DNA of 64,000 bases from Lepeophtheirus salmonis. Lineage: Eukaryota > Arthropoda > Copepoda > Siphonostomatoida > Caligidae. Shown piece by piece: positions 12,014-20,399 of the stretch (position 1 is the stretch's first letter; the number at the start of each line of letters is the position of its first letter). The notes below the pieces were generated by a model. It searched no databases. It was not told the origin of the DNA and saw only the letters and a program-made list of their open reading frames with translations. The stretch spans positions 32,891,896-32,955,895 of the forward strand of contig NC_052144.2 in the NCBI RefSeq assembly GCF_016086655.4, read 5' to 3'. Position numbers and translations under genes: made by a program.

Positions 12014-12480
12014 ATGCCTAAAATAACGGCGCCTTCTGTCTGGATTTATGAAAATGGAGGCCTAGGAATTTGGAAAATACTTACCGGATGAGAAACAGAT
12101 GGCTTGTCGGATTTGTCAACTTTTAATGTGCCTTTAGTCCCCTGTCTAGAATTCCACACCACTCATTATCCTCATCTCATATCAAGAGCATGGATATTCA
12201 TCTAAAAAAACAAGTTAATAATGAATACATCAAGTCAGCTTTAACTCTGATCTCACAAAGATGCTTATTGCATGTATATACCCTTATCCCTTGCTAATCA
12301 TCTACGTTCAAAAAATTTATGGAGAAATACACGGGTATACCTATCCCTTCCCGAGGAACCATCATTAAATTAATGGAGGATGTTGGTACTGATGTCATTT
12401 ATAGAAATACATATAAAAATGTTTTGAGTCATCCACACCAAATGACGATCAAGTTATCAGTATAAAATATTCACTAATTT
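12014..12480 (+). pseudogene. hAT-like BED/CGGBP1-type relic
   Basis: From an ATG the frame reads MPKITAPSVWIYENGG, then, in a shifted frame, LPDEKQMACRICQ. Further on it reads EKYTGIPIPSRGTIIKLMED and a VIYRN segment. The first part resembles the BED-type finger that opens CGGBP1-like hAT proteins (CxxC with later His). The second resembles the FLEKYT....P...TLRK region of the same group. Several frameshifts and stops intervene. It lies between two readable parts of the unnamed gene, in what could be its intron. The call relies on remembered motifs and is moderate at best. Confidence 0.45.
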
Positions 12481-12592
12481 CGAAATGAAACTCTGAATTT
12501 TGTACTATTTAACAGTTAGTATTCAAATTTTTTTAAATCTAACCATAAAATATGATTCTATTTCAGCTAAACATATCAAAAATTATGATACA

Positions 12593-12872
12593 CAACTCAT
12601 TAAATGAAAAAAACAACTGCTTAAGCGGTCACAACAACGGGGGCAGTAGCTTTGGATGATTCGCAACTAGTTTGTTTGAGACTAGTTTCCTCACTTAAAG
12701 ACTTGGGTATGATCATTAGGTTTTCCAATATTACATAGTCAATAAATATTCCTTTTTTATCACTTAAGGCTTAGCTATGGTTGATAGGCTCCAAGAAATG
12801 GTGTTCAGAAAACTCATAAAAGGCAAAAACAACTGCTTAAATGGTCACAACAACGAGGGGAAGTTGCATTGG
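12593..12872 (+). repeat. pair of ~60-bp direct repeats
   Basis: The segment at about 12593-12655 and the one at about 12811-12872 both begin AACTCAT and share AACAACTGCTTAA, then GGTCACAACAACG and a G-rich end. They are in the same orientation and about 218 bases apart. They could be subterminal repeats of an unrecognised element or a local duplication. Confidence 0.6.
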
Positions 12873-13768
12873 GTGTAGCAATATAATTAGTAATTGTGTA
12901 TATCCTTCATGATAATAGTATGTTGTTATATAAGCATAAATAACGGGGGGGGGGAATCTTTTTGATGCTCTTAATAAGGAGTAATATCGTTAGATATTAC
13001 TACATAATTAGCTTTTGCTCTAAATTTTTAAGATGGATTTATTCCTAACATTTTTCTTATTAGTATATTTATTGTTTAATTTTATGATTTTGACATTTAC
13101 TTTGTTATTAATAATTAGTTAGATCTCATCGGTAGAAATATATCTATCCTGTGCAAAATTGTATATAGCAACTTCCACATGTAGAAGAGGGGTGATTATC
13201 TTTTTGATTAAACTCCACGTCTCACTTGTGTTTTGCAACTTAAAGTTATGACATATTTAACTGGATTCCGATGTCAGAATAAGAAAATATAATTTGGATC
13301 AATCTATATCTCAATATTCTGTATATATAATTTATTGTTATTAGTTATATGATTCCAATTGTTTAATTTTGTATATTTAACATAAATTTATGATGGTATA
13401 TTTTTAGTATGTAGATTATATTTAATTAAAGCCTTCTTTTTTAAACCTAGAACTTCAAATATATTTCGAAATACTCTACTTTGTCATTTCATTAGCTATT
13501 ATTCTGAGAATAACGTTCATAATGAATTACAATTTCATGGAGTGTGACGTTTTCAAATCTACTGTAACGGATAAAAAAACGTCTAAGTCAATTTTTCGTA
13601 GTATATCTTCATTAAACATTTCGCTAATAAATACTTGCGTTATACCCTTAAAAATCATAATAAATCAGGCAGCTGATAATCACATCAGTATTTTAAACAA
13701 TGATAACATATGTCTTTTTTTCCCCTTCTCCTTACACGCGTTTTTCTCTACATTATTATCAACTTTAG

Positions 13769-13899
13769 TAATTGTTACAACACAAATGTAGGAATTTGGT
13801 CTGGCATTGTAAGAAGGCTTTAACTTTCCCTCCAAAGACCCCTTCAATGGCTAGTATGTCAACTTCACATGAATGAATTGACATTGAAGAAAGCATTAA
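13769..13899 (+). pseudogene. unnamed element gene, exon before piggyBac
   Basis: The frame reads NVGIWSGIVRRL, one stop, then PLQWLVCQLHMNELTLKKAL, and is cut by the piggyBac terminus at TTAA (13896-13899). It resumes directly after the right TTAA at 16261 as KKIDGGQLGP. The remembered family reads ..NTGWKGGVIRRLE....LQW.VCLLHTNELPLRHLF..LDG.T.GP, so the correspondence across the insertion is clear. A plausible acceptor (CTTTAG, 13763-13768) precedes this exon; the matching donor would be AATG|GTTAAG at 11830, giving a 1.94-kb intron that holds the hAT relic. Confidence 0.6.
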
Positions 13900-13934
13900 C
13901 ACTAGAACGACAAGGGTATCATTTTTGATACCCA
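13900..13934 (+). repeat. piggyBac left terminal repeat
   Basis: CACTAGAACGACAA is followed directly by the palindrome GGGTATCATTTTTGATACCC. A related copy of the unit (CACTACCTAGACACG then GGGTATCATATTTGATACCC) lies at about 14075-14113. Confidence 0.8.
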
Positions 13935-14074
13935 TTTGGGATTCAATGAAATATAGTGAGAAACTTCTTGATTGTATTTGTTTATAAGTTCATGAATTCT
14001 CTTAATTCATTTTATTAATCACAAAAAACTAAATTATAAATTAAAATTAGTATTATTTTCGTTGGTATAGTGAA

Positions 14075-14113
14075 CACTACCTAGACACGCGTGGGTATCA
14101 TATTTGATACCCA
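14075..14113 (+). repeat. piggyBac subterminal palindromic repeat
   Basis: Second copy of the terminal unit with the palindrome GGGTATCATATTTGATACCC, about 175 bases inside the left end; probably a transposase-binding or structural repeat. Confidence 0.6.
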
Positions 14114-14262
14114 ATCATTTCAAATAATATGTTTGTTCTACAATTGTGTATGAACAGGCTGAAGCAAGTTCAAACATGAATAAACTACTCTAGATAGGAA
14201 TCGTGTACATATCTAGATTTTTCTGAACTATCCGTTCTGCTTCCACCTTTTATTGTGCAAGG

Positions 14263-16065
14263 ATGTCCAAGAAAAAATTATCCATTGAAGAAATAAGACA
14301 TTATCTTGAGTGCAAATCGTACTCCGATTCAGAAGGTGAGGATTTCGAATTGGAGAAATTGAAGAATATGTCCACCTCAATCAAGTTCTTCTGATTTTGA
14401 TGACTATTCTGATGTTTTTGATAAGCCTGTCGGTAAGTAATTTTCTTAAATACCATTATTAGTTTTGCTATATACTAGATGTATTTATTGACAACTAATT
14501 GGTATATTTAACATTTCAAGAAATGCCAGGATGCAATCAAGTCACTCAATTTCCGTCTTCTAAGAAACATAAATCAACCGACTTACTAGAAGAGTCAATG
14601 TATGTTGGCAAGGATAACACAATCTCGCACAAACAAATAGGAAATGGAGAAATTTCAGCCTGTTTAGGCAAGAAAACATTTTGAAGGAAGTCTCAGGTCC
14701 ATCACCATTTGCAAAACGTAACATCATTACAGATAAAACTTTATCGGCTTTTGAACTCTTGATTGATAATTATATTATTGATCACATTGTAAAATGTACA
14801 ATAGTTGAGGCTCGTTTAAAACTTAAAAATGATGTATGGACAAACAGCAAACGAGAAATACTCCAACTGATTGCAATAATGTATGCGAGAGGAATCTTAG
14901 CCAAAGGGCAGCCGACAGAAGTCATTTGGTCAAGAAAATTGGGGATCAATCTCTTTAGGAATACTATCCCTCGCCACAGATATAATAAGGAATTATTGAG
15001 ATATATCTGCTTTGATATTCGTTCCACAAGATCACAAAGACTTCAAAACGACAAGTTCGCATTGATTTCAATGGAATGGGATCGATTTGTCGAGAATTGT
15101 AAGTCATCATACAGGCCAGGTGAAAATATTTCCATTGATGAGCAACTATTCCCAACAAAAGCTAGATATCCATTTACCCAATATATGGCTAAAAAGTCTG
15201 ATAAATTTGGTATAAAATTTTGGTTAGCAGTTGATGCATCGTCGAAATACTTGGTAAATGGATTTCCTTACTTGGGAAAAGATTCTCAAAGACCAGCAAA
15301 TAAATCTTTATCAGAATATGTCGTAATGAAGCTAATGGAATCATATTTGGGTAAAGGGAGGAATATTACAACAGATAATTTATTTACGTGATTGTTTCTT
15401 GCAAATGAACTTCAGAAAAATAGGAAGACTATTTTAAAACTATGAATCGTGCTCGCAAAGAAATACCTAAAAACTAAAAGCTACCAAACAAGCACTATTT
15501 TCAAGCTTAATCTTTGTAAATAGTGGCAAAAACTTGACTTCTTATTAAGGGGAAAAAACAAAAATGTTTAAATTTTGAGCTATGTTCACAAAAGTGTTAA
15601 AGTTTTAGATGTACGAAAAAGGTTACCAGAATCAATCCAGTATTATAATGAAACTAAGTATGGAGTTGATATTCTAGATCAAATGGCAAGACTTTATTCC
15701 ACCAAAATGTCCTCTCGCCGATGGCATTTACAACTTTTTTATAATATTTTGGATTTTGATGGTATAAATGCTGTTATCTTGTACAGAAAAGTGACTGGTA
15801 AGAAAATAACTCGTTGCCAGTTTTTGAATAATTTGATTACCGAACTTATTGGCGAAGATAATGAATCAAAGGATGATGTAGAAGAAAATAATCAATTATT
15901 TCAATCACATTCAAACTGTTCAACTAAAAATAGAAGTGGTGTACAGTCAATTGTACAAGAAAATCACGGCGCTTAGCAAGCAAAACCTGATGTAAATGTA
16001 AGAAATTCGTATGCAAGCCTTGTATTGGTACTGAAAAAACAATTGTAACTTGTAAAAAATGCTAA
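14263..16065 (+). pseudogene. piggyBac-type transposase pseudogene
   Basis: The transposase would cut and paste the element at TTAA. Exon 1 starts MSKKKLSIEEIRHYLECKSY and has an acidic stretch and one frameshift. An 88-nt GT-AG intron follows (14433-14520, donor CG|GTAAGT), then EMPGCNQ. The main DDE_Tnp_1_7-type core runs from 14681. The three catalytic Asp positions are visible in SIDEQ (about 15.13 kb), TTDN (15.37 kb) and GVDILDQ (15.66 kb). A stop after TTDNLFT and frameshifts between 15391 and 15575 break the core. The C-terminal Cys-rich finger (CKCKKFVCKPC then CKKC) is readable in another frame after a TGA and ends at 16065. The usual length for the family is about 550-600 residues, so almost the whole gene is present but dead. 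Confidence 0.85.
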
Positions 16066-16197
16066 TTTCTTTATATGTGTTATTATAAAAGTTATGTTTA
16101 TTTTTTAAATAAATAATAAATCTTCGGAGAAAATAAAAATTAACACATTACTTTTAATTTTATCAACCACTAACAGTTACAAATATTAAAAAATAAA

Positions 16198-16260
16198 TGG
16201 GTATCATTTTTGATATCCACCGTCGTTTAAGGGGGGTCGTTACTATTCGTCGTTCTACTG
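16198..16260 (-). repeat. piggyBac right terminal repeat
   Basis: Read inward from TTAA it gives CAGTAGAACGACGA, about 35 unmatched bases, then the imperfect palindrome with GATATC and GATACCC. The spacer makes this end longer than the left end, an asymmetry also seen in other piggyBac elements. Confidence 0.7.
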
Positions 16261-16880
16261 TTAAAAAAATTGATGGTGGTCAGCTAGGACCAATTATTTA
16301 TAGGGGCTCAATTGGAAAATCAATAAATGAAGATTTACAAAAAAATGCCAGACGCCAATTTCAGGCCTTTTGTAGGAAAAGTTAAAAAACTTAACGACGA
16401 TATTTCGTCAGATTTAAGTAATGACCAACGCTACCTTTAAGACATTGTTTTGTGAATTCAGTCTGGAAAAATTGTTCGTGGTTCCCACTTACCTCTTAAA
16501 TCACCAGGAACCTTGCACGAGGCTAAATGGCTTACCAAAGCTAATCGCATTTTGTGATATTATATATCAAATAAAAAACCTATCAAAACCTCTTAAAATT
16601 GCATTTATCTTTAACTATTACGTTCCAACATGGCTTGCAATTAAATGTTAACTGAATTGCTGAAATGTTTCAAAGCATTTTCAGCATGCAATTTCATTAT
16701 CAAGAGGTATTGGTCAAGATCTACCCCCTATTCCACAAAAAAAAATATCCTGAAATTCTTTCTTCGCTCATCATGAAAATATATTGTTAGCAGCGGTAGT
16801 AGATGAAGATTCAGGGTTCGTAAATTTGCATTGAACAAAGTTTTGAATGCAAAAATTTCATATGACCCCCATACGTCCCC
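16261..16880 (+). pseudogene. unnamed element gene, 3' part
   Basis: Directly after the right TTAA the frame continues KKIDGGQLGP, then IGKSI, LSNDQRYL, SPGTLHEARWLTKANRIL and VPTWLAIK across frame changes. A later part reads IGQDLPPIP, FFAHHENILLAAVVDED. The remembered family has LDGTT.GP.SF.G.IG, LSTDQKYL, PG.L.HSRWLTTANRILRLY, YAPMWF.IK and N.FF.HPENILLAMLTD in this order, so this is its C-terminal half. The Glu of HHENILL could be the third catalytic acidic residue if the protein is a DDE enzyme; that is inference. Frameshifts and stops prevent translation. The right inverted repeat begins about 400 bases further on. Confidence 0.6.
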
Positions 16881-17279
16881 CATAATTCATAATAAAATAA
16901 ACTATTAATCAAATCATTTCATGAATATGATTGTTTGGTCTAAGATAATTTCAGTTCTTCCACTCTTGCAATATTGGTAAGATAAAAAACTTATAAAAGC
17001 AAAGAATGAGCCTTTCAAATCAGAGAAAGATCTATGTCATTCCTATCCTGTAGAAAGGTGAGTGAAACTAGTTTCAGAGGCTTCGTGTAAGGTTTATGGA
17101 TATAACCGAAGATATGGATACATTTTGTCAAGTTTAAAATAAAGAGATAAGCTAAGGATTTTTAAAACTAATACCCAGTTTGATATATTTACATATTATA
17201 TCTTTAAAAATAACATTCAGCAAAGATTAAGGATAATTATACACATTATTATATACTAACTTATATAAAATAATAAAAA

Positions 17280-17641
17280 AAAAGATATTGGCAGAATTTT
17301 CTGCCTTTCATAAATAACTTTTATCTTTTTCGTCTATTCTCGCTTTAAATACGGGGGTGTGCAACGTTTATCTCGCTGTAAAAGTAAGGGATTTAACTCT
17401 AACAAAAAATTACACATGGTGCAATATCATTTGTTTATGCACATACAGCTTTTTTATAAATAAGAAAAAAAAAGTTTTTTTTTTTTACTTCATACATAAA
17501 CCTTTCCGGACAAAAAGAAGGTGGTAATTTTTTTTTCTTTGGGATTTTTTTATAATTAAAAGGATTTTCATTTACCATTCTCAACTTTTGAGGGGTCAGA
17601 ATGCGTGATAGCTCAATTTTGGACTCCTGTGACACCCCCTA
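17280..17641 (-). repeat. right terminal inverted repeat
   Basis: Reverse-complement partner of 10035-10400; see the element entry. An open frame at 17435-17635 lies inside the repeat and has no independent support. Confidence 0.75.
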
Positions 17642-17650
17642 ATGTAAACC
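17642..17650. repeat. 9-bp target-site duplication, right
   Basis: ATGTAAACC, identical to 10026-10034. Confidence 0.75.
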
Positions 17651-17689
17651 CTAATTACTAAATAAAATCAAACCCACACATTTTATCAT

Positions 17690-18420
17690 TGTAATTTTAT
17701 TTGCCGTTTATCCTCCTGAATCTCATCCCGTCTCTTCTCAAGCTCCAATCTAGCCCCCATTATCTATTATGCACTTGAAGATACAAACAGACAGCTTCAT
17801 ATACATTTCCAAACCGCCTGGAATCCTCTTCTTTTTTTTACATCAGATAGTGTAGAGGGTCGAAAGAACGCTGAAAATTAAACTTTCGATGTGTTTACAT
17901 TGTCCATACCGGAATGACGTCGTTATAAGCCAATATAGGATGTGTAGGTTCACCATTATTTTATGAAAATGCTCTTTTCTACTACCTCCCGAATACCATG
18001 CATCTTTGAGCAATCGTAGAAGATGTGCTTACTTGTCTCTGCTTCTAATCAATAAAAAGAGCAACTTCTCTTTGTTGGATTTTAGAGTGACTAATTGAGG
18101 AACAATGAAGATGTGGACATTCGATACCCTAACCATTTCTTTCCTGATTCCTTAAATGGAGTCAGCATACTTTTGTTAGGCGCGTATTTCCTACTCAAGA
18201 ATAACATTCAAGTATTCAAATAGATTCAAAAACATACGTTTTACAAAAACTATCAAGTCAAAGATGAACTGAAGGTGTGTATTTTGAGACAATTATTGCT
18301 ATTGACCCTCTGTTGCTTCCCTGTCGTGATGATCCACCTCAGAGATTTAAATATATTTATAATATCTTGTATTTTTCATACTTTTGCTCCACCTTCTGTA
18401 GAAGTTCTTAAATTGTTATT
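17690..18420 (-). pseudogene. LINE ORF2 C-terminal relic
   Basis: The minus strand reads, with frame changes, AETSKHIFYDCSKMHGIREV, a stretch about 60 codons later with HSGMDNVNTSKV, and finally ARLELEKRRDEIQEDKRQIK. This is the pattern of the C-terminal end of non-LTR retrotransposon ORF2 proteins: a Cys/His segment with E(T).HIFYDC, then a basic/acidic helical tail. The upstream polymerase domain is missing, and the first Cys pair is degraded. It lies just outside the 9-bp duplication of the large transposon. The call is from remembered motifs; no polymerase motif is present to confirm it. Confidence 0.45.
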
Positions 18421-18429
18421 GTACTTTAT

Positions 18430-20015
18430 GTTATTTTTTCATACATTACATTAGTTTCTGAGTTACTAACAAATTTTGTAATCAATTATAGTGGTTTAAA
18501 AAAGTTTCTTGCGTTTTTCGATCAATGTAAAAAAGATAGATGAAAACAGAGTAAGATATGTCATTTTCTTTATGAAATGTGTCTTTTATAATAATAATTC
18601 AGAAATACAAATAAAAAAATTATCCACAGTTGTGATTCTCAACTATCTAGGGCTATATAAGGTTATCATGACATTTATTATTAAAAAAGTTCCTCAAGAA
18701 ATGGTATTTTCTAACAAAAGGCTTAAAAATTTAAACATTTAAGACCTAAATTAGAGACTCTTTCTTTCACTTTAAAAAAAAAAAAAAAAAAAAAAGCATA
18801 CAAATTAAATATTATATTACAGAACTTTTATTTTAGATTATAGATAAACAAATTTAAAATTTAATAATAAAATATGATTGAATTTGTTCAATGATGCTTT
18901 GAGTCAGTGATGTAAATTGTGTGTTCTTTAGCTGACCCGGTTTTTTTTAAAAATTGGTGATCTAAAGAATACATTTCTTTACCTTAACAGTTGTCTTTAT
19001 AATTTAATTCCTGAATAGTGAACTTCCATCCTTAGTAGATTCAGTTATATACAAACCCCAATTGAATATTCGTGTGAGCTACTGAATGACAGGCAAGTAG
19101 CCTCCAGTATTTCTATGGAGTTATAATTGTTAGTCCTTTTTATACTCAGACATCTGACTAATTCTTGCAAATATCCTTATTTATTTCCATCTTCGCTCTC
19201 CTCCCTTGCCACAGCTGATTGTAGCTGATTTCCTCCAAAATACTCGTCAAATTGTCAATGTTACCATATTGACTTTCCGCTTCTTTTATTTTTATATGCA
19301 CATTTTGCAAACGATTTTCATCTCTACTTATAAGGCATATTTTGTGTAACAAATACAAAGGGAATATAAAGTTTATAGAGCTTTCTAAATTGAAAATATT
19401 TACCACGCCCAGGGAAGTAATGGTGATAGGATTTGAAGGGAAGTAAAGGAGGATTAAATAAAAGTATCCTACTCGTTATTGAACATAAATCCATTGAAAA
19501 TGTGAAATAGTTAATTATCGCATACGGAATGTGCTAGGACTATTCAATATTCATATTTAATGCTGTAAATCGTAACCCTTTTTATATGGAAAAACAAAAA
19601 ACCTGGAAATTAATATGCTAACCATTCAAAAAGCTATTAGATAAATTAAATGTACAGAAGTCCCACTCAAGATTGTAAAAACATATATAGGAATTACATA
19701 CTTTGTGTTTGATTTTCAATTCTACTCTAAATTTAACAAGGAATTACACTAAAAACTCATGAGTGTTACTTTTTGTCGTTTTTGAGCACACAATCATGGT
19801 TACACATTATATTAATATTTAAATTAATATATAAAATGAAAAAAAAACAGCATTAGAAAATTTTAAAAAAACTAGTTTTTTTTAATGTTCTTTTAATTGG
19901 TCAGGCGGAGTTGCACGGATTAATTAAAAGTAAACATTATAGAATTACATCTACTCCATCTGAGCAAGGAATCTTGTGTGAAGTGAAACACATAACCATA
20001 AACTTTATTTCTTTA
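18430..20015. other. AT-rich non-coding stretch
   Basis: A 22-base or longer poly-A run lies near 18773-18796. A minus-strand frame at 19158-19406 (with ENRLQNVHIKIKEAESQYGN) has a fairly protein-like composition, but I recognise no family, and no splice sites define an exon. Otherwise nothing. Confidence 0.45.
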
Positions 20016-20019
20016 TCTA

Positions 20020-20106
20020 GGAATGATTGGGGTGCGAACCTAAGCACATTGAATTCAGGAGAATAATTTCTCCTGAGCACATTTTCCATTAAGCTACGTC
20101 GATTCT
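20020..20106 (-). repeat. tRNA-like relic (tRNA-derived SINE or tRNA pseudogene)
   Basis: On the minus strand TAGCTTAATGG (20096-20086) resembles an internal A box and GGTTCGCACCC (20040-20030) a B box, 46 bases apart, as in a tRNA. Between them CAGGAGAAATTATTCTCCTG (20075-20056) folds into a strong hairpin in the anticodon-arm position. The T arm (TTAGG and CCCAA around TTCGCAC) pairs in four of five positions. The acceptor stem does not pair and the anticodon arm is too long, so a functional tRNA is unlikely. Confidence 0.4.
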
Positions 20107-20399
20107 ATAAAAACTGTTGAGGTTACAAAACAACAAAGCTTCAGGCAGGGATACTTTAGATTAAGATACGACTGGGATATCTTTTATTTAACTATTATAT
20201 TTCTTTACATTTTTTATCTCTAAAACTTTTTTTTTTTAATATTTTTGATCAAAAAGTGAAATCTCTTGAAATTTGATACTTGACTATTTCAAAGTGTAAT
20301 AATTCATAAACAGATTCTACCCAAAAACAACTCCAAGAGGTTAGTGAGATCCAAACTATGAAAAGATGTAATTAAGTCACAAAAAATTTTATGATTTAT

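Larger units (their letters stand above)
13896..16264 (+). mobile_element. piggyBac-like element, complete ends
   Basis: The element is bounded by TTAA on both sides (13896-13899, 16261-16264). The terminal repeats begin CACTAGAACGACAA on the left and, read inward, CAGTAGAACGACGA on the right (12 of 14 match). A palindromic subterminal motif GGGTATCATTTTTGATACCC occurs near both ends and once more inside the left end. It encodes a piggyBac transposase pseudogene. The insertion splits the unnamed gene of the larger element. piggyBac elements always use TTAA, which the sequence shows here exactly. Confidence 0.85.
10035..17641 (+). mobile_element. large DNA transposon, long TIRs, 9-bp TSD
   Basis: About 360 bases at 10035-10400 reappear as the reverse complement at 17280-17641, including the shared blocks AAAGGTTTATGTATGAAG, AGTTAAATCCCTTACTT and GCGAGATAAACGTTGC. 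The outer ends are bordered by identical 9-bp sequences (ATGTAAACC). Between them lies a plus-strand pseudogene of an unnamed conserved family (10.7-16.9 kb), a hAT relic and a complete piggyBac-like insertion. Without the piggyBac the element is about 5.2 kb. Long inverted repeats with a 9-bp duplication are the pattern of the Mutator (MULE/Rehavkus) superfamily among known classes, so I infer a MULE-like or related element. The superfamily is not established by sequence motifs. Confidence 0.75.

Noticed and set aside
13522..13791. 89-codon open frame just before the piggyBac
   Set aside because: It overlaps the NVGIWSG exon in a different frame; the exon has family support and this frame has none.
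16227..16230. TTAA at 16227-16230 as the right end of the piggyBac
   Set aside because: The tip sequence TCGTTCTACTG next to the TTAA at 16261 mirrors the left tip; the inner TTAA has no matching tip.
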